From positions 62,001-126,000 of the forward strand of contig CAXXNZ010000027.1 in NCBI GenBank assembly GCA_963676075.2: DNA of 64,000 nt, in the 5' to 3' direction. This document shows positions 36,121-44,608 of the stretch, one piece after another (position 1 is the first letter of the stretch; every line of letters starts with the position of its first letter). The notes under the pieces were generated by a model. It ran no database searches, was not told where the DNA came from, and worked only from the letters and a program-made list of their open reading frames with translations. The stretch is from JAHJQZ01 sp963676075. Its GTDB lineage: Bacteria; Pseudomonadota; Alphaproteobacteria; Rhizobiales; Devosiaceae. A program made the position numbers and the translations under genes.

Positions 36121-37073
36121 GCGAAGCCCGTCCTCTTGTCCGCGTACGCAACGTCTGCAAGTCCTTCGGCAACGTCAAGGCAGTGCGCGACGTCAGCTTC
36201 GATGTACCGACCGGAAAGACCTTCGGCATTGTCGGTGAATCCGGCTCCGGAAAATCGACCGTCGCCCGCCTGATCCTGCGCCTGGTCGATCTGACCGAAG
36301 GCAAGATCGAATTCGACGGCACAGATCTTTTGTCCCTGAAGAGCGGAGCCCTGCGGCGTCAGCGCCAGCATATGCAGATGGTCTTCCAGGACCCGTTCGG
36401 CTCTTTCAATCCCCGCATGACCATTCGCGAAACCCTGACCGAACCGCTGCTCGTCCATGATCTGGGCAATGAGAAATCGCGCAACCAGCGGGCTGCCGAA
36501 CTCCTGACGGAAGTCGGCCTTCCCCAAAAGGCACTCGACAAGTTTCCGCACGAGTTTTCCGGCGGACAACGTCAGCGTATTGCCGTTGCCCGCGCTCTGG
36601 CGACCGATCCGCAATTGATCATCGCGGACGAACCGGTCAGCGCACTCGACGTTTCGGTGCAGGCGCAGGTGCTCAACCTGATGCGCGATCTGCAAGTGCG
36701 CCTCGGCACCACCATGATCTTCATCTCGCATGATTTGAGGGTTGTCCAGTTCATGTGCGACGAGATCGCAGTGATGTATCTGGGCGCCATTGTCGAACAG
36801 GGACCGCGTGACCGCATCTACGAAGCGCCGGCACACCCTTACACCAGAGCGCTGCTCTCTTCGGCGCCTGGCAATGGCAAACAGGATGGTCGCCGCGCCC
36901 GTCTCACCGGTGAAATCCCTTCGGCCCATCAGGTGCCGACCGGTTGTCCGTTCCGGTCCCGTTGCCCGCTTGCCTTCGACCGCTGCGCGAACGAAGTGCC
37001 GAAGATGTATGATGTCGGTGGCGGGCAGAAAGCCTTGTGTCATCTGCTCGACACCTCGGAAAAGGCGGCCTGA
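36117..37073 (+). CDS. oligopeptide-type ABC transporter ATP-binding protein (DppF/OppF type)
   Basis: 318 residues from the ATG at 36117 (ATGA overlap with the preceding stop). Walker A GESGSGKST near residue 42, FQDPFGSFNPRMTIRETL, signature FSGGQRQRIAVARAL, Walker B DEPVSALDVSVQAQ, and the cysteine-containing tail CPFRSRCPLAFDRC. Forms a heterodimer with the DppD-type protein to drive import. Confidence 0.92.
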
Positions 37074-37085
37074 ACCGCAAACCTC

Positions 37086-38525
37086 ATGTCAGAGATTGTC
37101 GAAGCACTCGCAAATGGAACCCGCTATCGCGGCCTCAGGCATGAGCAGGGCATCCGCTTTCTGGGCATCCCCTATGCCGAAGCGCCGACAAGTTCTTTGC
37201 GCTTCAAGCCCCCTCGCCCGCTGTCCCGTGCTCCCGAGGTGATCGATGCAACCCGGCCCGGACCTTCCGCACCCCAGACGCAACGGCCCGCGCCGGACTG
37301 GGCGCCACGGTCCTCGGGGTTCGACACCTCGGAAGACTGCCTCAATCTCAACGTGTTCACCCCTGCTGCCGACGACAAGCGTCGACCGGTGGTCGTCCAC
37401 GTCTTCGGCGGCGGTTTTCAGACCGGTTCGGTCAACGGCGGAGCCTTTGACGACGAAGGCTTCGCAGCACGCGGCGATGTCGTTCTGGTGCGGCCGAACA
37501 TGCGCGTCGGTGCGCTTGGTTTCCTGCATCTCGGCCCGGCCATGGGCGAGGGTTTCGCGCCGGCCAATCGCGGCATGCTCGACCTGATCGCAGCACTCGA
37601 CTGGGTCAGAACCAACATTGCCGGCTTCGGCGGCGACCCGGACAATGTCACGCTTGTCGGCATGTCCTCGGGCGCTTTCACCATTGGCACCCTGTTCGGC
37701 ACTGAAGGCACCGAAAACCTGTTCCGGCGCGCCTGGATGATGAGCGGTTCGGCCAGCCGGATCGTCGACGCGCAGACGGCCTCCGCAATGGCCGATGATT
37801 TTCTTGAGCGCGCCGGCATCGCGCCCGGCGACACAGAAGCACTCGAACGCCTGCCGGTCGCAACCATTCTCGACATCCAGGACCAGATCGTCGCCACCGA
37901 TCTCGGCGTGCGCAATGCCCCCGGCGGTCGCACGCTCGGCATCGTCGCCGACGATATCAGCCTCAAACGGCATCCGCTCGAGGGGCTCCGCGATGGCATC
38001 GGTCGCGACACGCCCATCGTAACCGGCTGGTCCCGGAACGAAGCGCGCATGTGGTACCTGTTCGGCATCATGAAGGCACCGGAGACCCGTCAGCGTGTGC
38101 TCGAAACGATCGCCCGCTATCATCCCGAAAACGCGGAACAGGTGTTTCAACGCCTCCAGAATGCCCACTCTGCTCTCGACCTTGCCGGGCTCGAAGAAAC
38201 CTTCCTGTCCGAGACGATCTACAAAAATGCTGCACTGCGCACCGGCGCCGCCCAGCGGATCGGTGGCGGCAATGCCTATGCCTATGAATTCGCCTGGGTG
38301 CCAAAGCGTGACAACGGTCGCTTCGGCACTGCCCACGGCTTCGATGAACCGTTCGTGTTCGGCAATGTCGATCCCGACCGCATTCCGCTTGCGGCCGGCG
38401 ATCCAGAAGCACCAGCTCTTGCCACACGCATGTCCGAAATGCTCTACCGCTTCGCGCGGACGGGCGACCCGGGCTGGGAGATGCTTGAGGACGAGACCGG
38501 TCCCTACGAGACCTTTGCAACCTGA
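37086..38525 (+). CDS. type-B carboxylesterase family protein (alpha/beta hydrolase)
   Basis: 479 residues without a signal peptide, so cytoplasmic. Family motifs in order: GIRFLGIPYAEAP, SEDCLNLNVFTP (the 'EDCLxLNV' signature), VHVFGGGFQTGS oxyanion hole, and the nucleophile elbow GMSSGAF near residue 198 (usually GESAG), with a likely acid in SRNEARM and the histidine in FGTAHGFDEPFVFG. It should hydrolyse a carboxylic ester. Placed 12 bp after the importer ATPase and 41 bp before the beta-glucosidase gene, it probably removes an acyl group from the imported compound. Confidence 0.88.
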   Translation: MSEIVEALANGTRYRGLRHEQGIRFLGIPYAEAPTSSLRFKPPRPLSRAPEVIDATRPGPSAPQTQRPAPDWAPRSSGFDTSEDCLNLNVFTPAADDKRRPVVVHVFGGGFQTGSVNGGAFDDEGFAARGDVVLVRPNMRVGALGFLHLGPAMGEGFAPANRGMLDLIAALDWVRTNIAGFGGDPDNVTLVGMSSGAFTIGTLFGTEGTENLFRRAWMMSGSASRIVDAQTASAMADDFLERAGIAPGDTEALERLPVATILDIQDQIVATDLGVRNAPGGRTLGIVADDISLKRHPLEGLRDGIGRDTPIVTGWSRNEARMWYLFGIMKAPETRQRVLETIARYHPENAEQVFQRLQNAHSALDLAGLEETFLSETIYKNAALRTGAAQRIGGGNAYAYEFAWVPKRDNGRFGTAHGFDEPFVFGNVDPDRIPLAAGDPEAPALATRMSEMLYRFARTGDPGWEMLEDETGPYETFAT

Positions 38526-38566
38526 TACAGAGGAGCGGATGCCTCTCAGGCGCCGTAGCAACAAAC

Positions 38567-41035
38567 ATGACCGAAGCTGAACTCGGCGCACTCGTCGACG
38601 CAATGAGCCTTGAAGAACAGATAAGCCTGCTGTCGGGAATCGATTTCTGGTCGACCGCACCGATCGAACGGCTCGGAATCGGCAGTCTGCGCGTCACCGA
38701 CGGACCGAACGGCGCGCGTGGCGGCGGCAGTCTGGTCGGCGGCGTCAAATCGGCAGCCTTTCCGGTCGGCATTGCCCTCGGCGCAACCTGGAACACCGAA
38801 CTCGCCAACGAGATCGGCGCGGCGATTGCCGAGGAAACCAGGGCCAAGGGCGCGCATATGCTGCTCGGACCGACGGTCAACACCCACCGCTCGGTGACCA
38901 ACGGCCGCAATTTCGAGTGCTATTCGGAAGATCCGATCCTCAGCGCCAAACTGGCGACCGCCTATATCCGCGGCATGCAGGCCAAGGGCGTCGCGGCAAC
39001 CATCAAGCACTTCGTCGCCAATGACAGCGAAGTCGAACGCACCACGATGAGTTCCGAGGTCGACGAACGGACGTTGAGAGAAGTCTATCTCGTGCCCTTC
39101 GAGGCCTCCGTCAAACAGGCAGGCACCTGGGGCGTCATGTCGGCATACAACAAGGTCAACGGCAGTTTCGCATCGGAAAACGAGTGGCTTCTCACCAAGG
39201 TTTTGCGTGAGGACTGGGGCTATGACGGCATCGTCATGTCCGACTGGTTCGGCTCGCATTCGACAGCGGAAACAGTCAATGCCGGGCTCGATCTCGAAAT
39301 GCCCGGCCCGACCCGCGACCGTGGTGACAAGCTCGTCGCCGCCGTTGAGGCAGGAGACGTCTCGCGCGATATGATCCGCACACGCGCCCTCAACATGGTT
39401 CGCCTGATGGACCGCGCCGGCGCGCTGCGCGACATGTCGGAACGCGTCGAAACCGAGCTCAATACGCCCGAGCACCGGGCACTTATCCGTCGGGCTGGCG
39501 CCGAGGCTGCAGTGCTGCTCAAGAATGATGACAGCATTCTTCCGCTCCACAGGACCGCGATCGGGACAATCGCCGTCATCGGACCGAACGCGAAGACAGC
39601 TCAGATCATGGGTGGAGGTTCGGCCCAGCTCAACCCCTACTACCGCGTCTCACCCTATGACGGGCTCGTGTCCCAGATCGATGCGGAGCATCTGCGCTAT
39701 GCAGAAGGCTGCTCCAATGCACGGTTCCTGCCGCTTTATCGCGGCATGCTCAAGATGGAGTGGTTCGACAATCAGACGTTCGCGGGCGAACCGGTTTTCA
39801 CCGAAACTCAAGAAGACGGCGAAGCCATTTTCCTCGGCGAACTAGCTGGCGGCAAAGTCGATCCAGAAAAATACTCATTGCGCCTCAGCGGCAGTTTCAT
39901 GCCGGAAGCGTCCGGCACCTACCGGCTCGGCCTCGCCGCAACCGGGTTGGCACGCGCCTTTGTCGATGGCGAGCTCGTCGCCAATGCCCATGACGGCTGG
40001 ACGGCTGGACATACCTTTTTCGAGGAAGGCTGCGACGAGGTCATCGGCGAGATCGCACTCGAAGCAGGCCGGCAATACGAGATCACCGTCGAAATCGTTT
40101 CCAAACCGTCGCGTAATCTGGGCCTGTCCGCCATGCGGATCGGCATCACTCTGCCGCTGGGTGACGCCGCCATTGCCGAGGCCGTGGATGCCGCGCGCAA
40201 TAGCGATATCGCTCTGGTTTTTGTCGGTCGCACCGGCGAATGGGACACCGAAGGCAGCGATCTCGAGCAGATCGACTTGCCCGACCGCCAGAACGAACTG
40301 GTCGCCGCCGTCGCGGCGGTCAATCCACGCACGGTCGTCGTGCTCCAGACCGGCGGTCCTGTCGAGATGCCCTGGATCGACGATGTTTCGGCGGTCATCG
40401 AAGCCTGGTATCCCGGTCAGGAAGCCGGCAACGCCGTTGCCGATGTGCTGTTCGGTGTTGCCGAACCCGGCGGACGCCTGCCGCAGAGCTTTCCCGCCAA
40501 GTGGCAGGACAATCCGGCTCACACACAGGACCCGGCGATTTATCCCGGTTTCGAGGGCAAGGTGCGCTACGAAGAAGGCGTCTTCATCGGTTATCGTCAC
40601 TACGACCGCGCCGGCATTCAGCCGCTTTTCCCGTTCGGGCACGGCCTCGGCTACACCAGTTTCGAGATAACCGCGCTTGCCCCGCACGCACCGGCTCTCG
40701 ATGCCTCGGGCGGTGTTGGCGTCGATGTCGAGATCGCCAATACCGGCAACCGCGAGGGGGCGACCGTTGTGCAGCTTTATGTGCGCGATAGCGAAGCCAG
40801 CGTCGCCCGGCCGGAAAAGGAACTCAAGGCCTTCGCCAAACTGCGTCTCGGACCGGGTGAAAAGCGTCGGGTAACCCTGACGCTGACCGGTCGCGATTTT
40901 GCATTCTTTGATGTCGACTCCAAAAACTGGCGCGTCGAAGCAGGACGGTTCGAGCTGTTGTGCGGTTTCTCTGCGACCGACATCCGCACCCGCGCCGAAG
41001 TCGACGCCAACAGCGATCTCAAATTGCCGGTTTGA
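38567..41035 (+). CDS. glycoside hydrolase family 3 beta-glucosidase with PA14 domain
   Basis: 822 residues, no signal peptide. N-terminal GH3 barrel (SLEEQISLLSGIDFW, LRVTDGPNGARGG, KHFVANDSEVERTTMSSEVDERTLREVYLVPFE) with the nucleophile Asp in DGIVMSDWFGSHST; a PA14-like insert at about residues 385-530 (LKMEWFDNQTF, FMPEASGTYRLGLAATGLARAFVDG); the second GH3 domain (GRTGEWDTEGSDLEQIDLP); and a fibronectin-III-like C-terminus (VVQLYVRDSEASVARPEKELKAFAKLRL). It should release glucose from a beta-glucoside. Last gene of the AtuA operon, ending before a strong terminator. The start lacks a clear ribosome site of its own. Confidence 0.92.
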   Translation: MTEAELGALVDAMSLEEQISLLSGIDFWSTAPIERLGIGSLRVTDGPNGARGGGSLVGGVKSAAFPVGIALGATWNTELANEIGAAIAEETRAKGAHMLLGPTVNTHRSVTNGRNFECYSEDPILSAKLATAYIRGMQAKGVAATIKHFVANDSEVERTTMSSEVDERTLREVYLVPFEASVKQAGTWGVMSAYNKVNGSFASENEWLLTKVLREDWGYDGIVMSDWFGSHSTAETVNAGLDLEMPGPTRDRGDKLVAAVEAGDVSRDMIRTRALNMVRLMDRAGALRDMSERVETELNTPEHRALIRRAGAEAAVLLKNDDSILPLHRTAIGTIAVIGPNAKTAQIMGGGSAQLNPYYRVSPYDGLVSQIDAEHLRYAEGCSNARFLPLYRGMLKMEWFDNQTFAGEPVFTETQEDGEAIFLGELAGGKVDPEKYSLRLSGSFMPEASGTYRLGLAATGLARAFVDGELVANAHDGWTAGHTFFEEGCDEVIGEIALEAGRQYEITVEIVSKPSRNLGLSAMRIGITLPLGDAAIAEAVDAARNSDIALVFVGRTGEWDTEGSDLEQIDLPDRQNELVAAVAAVNPRTVVVLQTGGPVEMPWIDDVSAVIEAWYPGQEAGNAVADVLFGVAEPGGRLPQSFPAKWQDNPAHTQDPAIYPGFEGKVRYEEGVFIGYRHYDRAGIQPLFPFGHGLGYTSFEITALAPHAPALDASGGVGVDVEIANTGNREGATVVQLYVRDSEASVARPEKELKAFAKLRLGPGEKRRVTLTLTGRDFAFFDVDSKNWRVEAGRFELLCGFSATDIRTRAEVDANSDLKLPV

Positions 41036-41055
41036 ACTCCTGGGCCGGCAACCAA

Positions 41056-41090
41056 AAAGGGGCCGCGGATCTCCTCCCCGCGGCCCCTTT
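41056..41090. terminator. bidirectional rho-independent terminator
   Basis: A perfect 13-bp stem: AAAGGGGCCGCGG (41056-41068) pairs with CCGCGGCCCCTTT (41078-41090) around a 9-base loop, with A-rich and T-rich flanks. It separates the convergent beta-glucosidase and thiolase genes. Confidence 0.85.
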
Positions 41091-41112
41091 CACATTTCCG
41101 GTTGCGTGACGA

Positions 41113-42297
41113 TCAGGAGACAGCCAACCCCTCGACGCACATGGCAACCCCCATGCCGCCGCCGATGCAAAGCGTCGCCAGACCTTTGCGGGTCTGACGC
41201 CGGTTCATCTCATGCAGCAAGGTGACGAGAATACGTGCGCCGGATGCACCGATCGGGTGGCCGATGGCGATGGCGCCGCCATTGACGTTCACCTTGTCGG
41301 TGCCCCAGCCCATCTCCTGATTAACGGCACAGGCCTGGGCCGCGAACGCCTCGTTGGCCTCGATCAGATCGAGGTCGGCGACGGTCCAACCAGCCTTTCC
41401 GAGCGCCTTGCGGGAAGCCGGAATCGGACCTGTGCCCATCAGCGCCGGGTCGACGCCGGCGCTCGCCCATGATGCGATACGTGCCAGTGGTGTGATGCCA
41501 CGCCGCGCCGCTTCCTCGGCCCGCATCAGCACCACAACCGCTGCGCCATCATTGAGACCGGATGCATTGCCGGCGGTCACCGTGCCGTCCTTGTCGAAGG
41601 CGGGCCGGAGCTTGGTCATGGAGTCGGCATTTGCATCGAGGCGGATGTATTCGTCGGTGTCGACGACGTGCTCGCCCTTGCGCGTCTTGATCGAAACAGG
41701 GACAATTTCGGTTTCGAAGTGCCCTGCCCGCTGCGCCGCCGCCGCCTTGTGCTGCGAGCGCAGGGCGAAAGCGTCCTGCTGGTCGCGGGTGACCTGGAAC
41801 TGGCGGGCGACGTTTTCCGCCGTGATCCCCATATGATAGCCGCCGAACACATCGGTAAGGCCATCGACGACCATGGTGTCGGCAAGGCTCACCTGTCCCA
41901 TTTTCGCCGGGGAGCGAAGGTTCTGGCAGTGCGGGGCCTGCGACATCGACTCCTGGCCACCAGCAACAACGATATCGGCGTCGCCCATCGCGATCTGCTG
42001 CATGCCGAGCGCGACGGCCCGCAATCCCGAACCGCAGACCTGGTTGACACCCCAGGCGATCGCCTCCTTACGGGAGCCGGCGTTGATCGCCGCCTGCCGG
42101 GCCGGGTTTTGCCCCTGCCCCGCCGTCAGCACCTGTCCGAGGATGAACTCATCGACCTCCTTCGGGTCAACACCGGCGCGGGCGAGCGCTTCGGTGATGG
42201 CGATGCGGCCAAGTTCATGGGCCGGAAGGCTGGACAACGATCCGAGAAACGAACCGACGGGCGTGCGGGCTGCCGATGCGATGACGATATCAGTCAT
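41113..42297 (-). CDS. acetyl-CoA acetyltransferase (thiolase)
   Basis: 394 residues from the ATG at 42297. All thiolase landmarks are present: SAARTPVGSFLG, the nucleophile Cys in VCGSGLRAV near residue 90, IEANEAFAAQ, GGAIAIGHPIGASGAR with the catalytic His, and CIGGGMG with the second Cys. The N-terminus resembles PhaA-type biosynthetic/degradative acetoacetyl-CoA thiolases. It overlaps scoB by eight bases, so the cluster converts acetoacetate to acetoacetyl-CoA and then to two acetyl-CoA. Confidence 0.93.
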   Translation of the reverse strand: MTDIVIASAARTPVGSFLGSLSSLPAHELGRIAITEALARAGVDPKEVDEFILGQVLTAGQGQNPARQAAINAGSRKEAIAWGVNQVCGSGLRAVALGMQQIAMGDADIVVAGGQESMSQAPHCQNLRSPAKMGQVSLADTMVVDGLTDVFGGYHMGITAENVARQFQVTRDQQDAFALRSQHKAAAAQRAGHFETEIVPVSIKTRKGEHVVDTDEYIRLDANADSMTKLRPAFDKDGTVTAGNASGLNDGAAVVVLMRAEEAARRGITPLARIASWASAGVDPALMGTGPIPASRKALGKAGWTVADLDLIEANEAFAAQACAVNQEMGWGTDKVNVNGGAIAIGHPIGASGARILVTLLHEMNRRQTRKGLATLCIGGGMGVAMCVEGLAVS

Positions 42298-42964
42298 GCT
42301 GATCCCCCCAGGACACGAGGATCGGCGACACCTCGAAAGCGGCATCGGTCTTGGCGCGGATTTCGTCGAGCGTGACCCCGGGCGCCATTTCGGACAGCTC
42401 CATACGGACCTCACCGCGCCGGGCGATTTCGAACACACCAAGATCGGTGATCACCATGTCGGTGACGCGCGTACCGGTCAGCGGCCAGGTGCACTGCTTC
42501 AACAGCTTGGGCTTGTCCTTGGCCGTATGCTCCATGATGACGACGACACGCTTGACGCCGGCGACAAGATCCATGGCACCGCCCATGCCCCGGGCCATCT
42601 TGCCAGGGATGAGCCAGGAGGCGAGATCGCCGTTTTCGGCGACCTGCAGCGCGCCGAGAAAGGCCATGTCGATGTGCCCGCCGCGGATCATCCCGAAGCT
42701 CTCGGCGCTCGAGAAGTAGCTCGAATGTTCCAGCGCCGAGATCGTCTGCTTGCCGGCATTTATCAGGTCGGCATCCTCCTCGCCCTCAAACGGGAAAGGT
42801 CCCATGCCGAGCATGCCGTTCTCGCTTTCGAGCCGGACATCGATCCCTTCGGGAATGTAATTCGCGACAAGGGTCGGAATGCCAATGCCGAGATTGACGT
42901 AGAACCCGTCTTCGAGTTCCTTCGCAGCCCGTTCGGCCATCTGTTCGCGTGTCCAGGCCATCAT
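42290..42964 (-). CDS. scoB: 3-oxoacid CoA-transferase subunit B
   Basis: 224 residues. Contains GFYVNLGIGIPTLVANYIPEG and LESENGMLGMGPFP, where the Glu of SENG is the catalytic residue that forms the CoA thioester intermediate; MARGMGGAMDLVAG and GVFEI follow as in bacterial SCOT beta subunits. With ScoA it transfers CoA from succinyl-CoA to acetoacetate. Starts inside the ATGA overlap with scoA. A 3-oxoadipate-transferase role is less likely because of the ScoA type of partner and the thiolase. Confidence 0.9.
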   Translation of the reverse strand: MMAWTREQMAERAAKELEDGFYVNLGIGIPTLVANYIPEGIDVRLESENGMLGMGPFPFEGEEDADLINAGKQTISALEHSSYFSSAESFGMIRGGHIDMAFLGALQVAENGDLASWLIPGKMARGMGGAMDLVAGVKRVVVIMEHTAKDKPKLLKQCTWPLTGTRVTDMVITDLGVFEIARRGEVRMELSEMAPGVTLDEIRAKTDAAFEVSPILVSWGDQHD

Positions 42965-43680
42965 GCAAGCTCCCCGGTTTCGGCGCGGGAACGCACCGTC
43001 AGCTTCTCGATGTGTTTGACCGGTTCGGCGATGTGAACGATGCGGTCGACATAGATGCCGGGCGTGTGGACGTGATCGGGATCGAGTTCGCCCGGCTCGA
43101 CCAAATGCTCGACTTCCGCCACGGTGACCTTGGCCGCCGCGGCCATCATCGGATTGAAGTTGCGGGCGGTCATCCGGTAGACGAGATTGCCCTCGGTATC
43201 GCCCCTAAAGGCGTGGACCAGCGCCAGATCGGCAGTGAGCGCCGTCTCCATGACATAGTCCTCGCCGTCGAATGTCTGGACTGGCTTGCCCTCGGCGACG
43301 ACGGTGCCGACGCCGGATTTGGTGAAAAAGGCCGGAATGCCGGCGCCACCGGCCCGGATACGTTCGGCCAGCGTGCCCTGCGGGTTGAACTCGACCTCAA
43401 GTTCGCCACTGAGGAACTGCTCGGTGAAGATCTTGTTGTCACCGACATAGGACGCATACATCTTTCTCACCTGCCGGGTTTCGAGCAGGCGGCCGATGGC
43501 GATGCCATCCGTGCCAGCGTCGTTGGAGATCATCACGAGCCCTTTGACGCCAGACTCGTGGACCGCTTCGATCAATGCGTTGGGAATGCCGCAAAGGCCA
43601 AATCCGCCCGACATGATCACCATGTCGTCGCGAAGAAGGCCGGCCAAAGCCTCGGCAGTGCTCCCGAATGCCTTTTGCAT
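42961..43680 (-). CDS. scoA: 3-oxoacid CoA-transferase subunit A
   Basis: 239 residues from the ATG at 43680, with CGAGGAG upstream. Motifs MVIMSGGFGLCGIPNALIEAV (the CoA-binding GGFG loop), SNDAGTDGIAIGRLLETRQVRKMYASYVGDN, GTLAERIRAGGAGIPAFFT and TARNFNPMMAAAA identify the alpha subunit of succinyl-CoA:3-ketoacid transferase. First gene of the ketone-body module; a PAS-LuxR regulator is divergent, 134 bp away. Confidence 0.9.
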   Translation of the reverse strand: MQKAFGSTAEALAGLLRDDMVIMSGGFGLCGIPNALIEAVHESGVKGLVMISNDAGTDGIAIGRLLETRQVRKMYASYVGDNKIFTEQFLSGELEVEFNPQGTLAERIRAGGAGIPAFFTKSGVGTVVAEGKPVQTFDGEDYVMETALTADLALVHAFRGDTEGNLVYRMTARNFNPMMAAAAKVTVAEVEHLVEPGELDPDHVHTPGIYVDRIVHIAEPVKHIEKLTVRSRAETGELA

Positions 43681-43814
43681 GGGAAACTCCTCGAAAATCC
43701 CCATTTAGGGGCGTTTTGCTGTGTTTTTGGCCGGCTTGCAGGAGGAGGTTACGGTCTGGCCTGCATAAGGTGGGAGTGGTATTTATACGGCAAAATAGAA
43801 CGAAGGCCTGTCTG

Positions 43815-44387
43815 ATGCCGGAGCATGGTCACGATGGTGAGGGGAAGCGGTTCGCGCTCGGTGAAATGCCGATACCGCTTGTCTATGCGAGCTATCGCAT
43901 CATCAGGGACTGTAATGAGGAATTCCTGGAGCTTTTCGGCTTCGCCCGCGACGGGATCATCGGGCACAGCTTCGCGCAGCTCTATCCAAAGCTCGCCGAT
44001 TTCGTGCGTATCGGCGAAATCTGGAAAGCCAACATGGCCGGAAAGCTGATCTATCACGACGAGCGCATCATGCGCGATGTCGGCGGACGGCGTTTCTGGT
44101 GCCGTGTCAGCGGGCGGACGCGAACGCCTGCCGATCCGTTGGCTGAGGCGGTCTATTGCTTTCAGCCGATGAACCGGGCGGTCAGGAGCACCGGCAAGGT
44201 CAAACTGTCCGACCGTCAGCACCAGATCCTGGCCCTGGTCGCGCAAGGCAAGACCAACGCCGATATCGCTGCCGAAACAGGATTGTCCCGGCGCACGGTC
44301 GAAGCGCACCGCGCACGGCTGATGAAGGCAATCGGGGTTCGCAATGCCGCCGAGCTCATCGCCTGGTTCAGTTCAAACCGGGCCTGA
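43815..44387 (+). CDS. PAS-domain LuxR-type transcriptional regulator
   Basis: 190 residues from the ATG at 43815. Residues ~18-110 form a PAS-type sensor (PLVYASYRIIRDCNEEFLELFGFARDGIIGHSFAQLYP, RRFWCRVSGRTRT); residues ~128-185 are a LuxR/GerE helix-turn-helix (LSDRQHQILALVAQGKTNADIAAETGLSRRTVEAHRARLMKAIGVRNAAELIAW). No receiver domain, so it probably senses a small ligand directly. Divergent from scoAB-thiolase, which it likely regulates. Confidence 0.87.
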   Translation: MPEHGHDGEGKRFALGEMPIPLVYASYRIIRDCNEEFLELFGFARDGIIGHSFAQLYPKLADFVRIGEIWKANMAGKLIYHDERIMRDVGGRRFWCRVSGRTRTPADPLAEAVYCFQPMNRAVRSTGKVKLSDRQHQILALVAQGKTNADIAAETGLSRRTVEAHRARLMKAIGVRNAAELIAWFSSNRA

Positions 44388-44553
44388 CGGTGACGATTGC
44401 GCGTGTGTGCACGATACCCGGTGGAACAGTCCCCGGTTGCGTAGATGCCCTCCTCCCCAATCTTGAGGCAAGAAGGCCAAGATGGATCAGTGATACGCCT
44501 AAGCGGGACAGAGTGGTGCGGATTATCAAGCGCTACCGGGATCGCGACAAGAA

Positions 44554-44587
44554 TTTGCTCCCAGCGACACGAGCCGCCGGGAGCAAA
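44554..44587 (-). terminator. putative terminator hairpin after the OmpA-like gene
   Basis: TTTGCTCCC and GGGAGCAAA form a 9-bp stem with a 16-base loop, 22 bp downstream of the OmpA-like gene on its strand. The T-run is short, so termination is plausible but not strong. The rest of 44388-44608 shows nothing I can identify. Confidence 0.45.
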
Positions 44588-44608
44588 CTGGTTTCTGATG
44601 GTTTCGGC

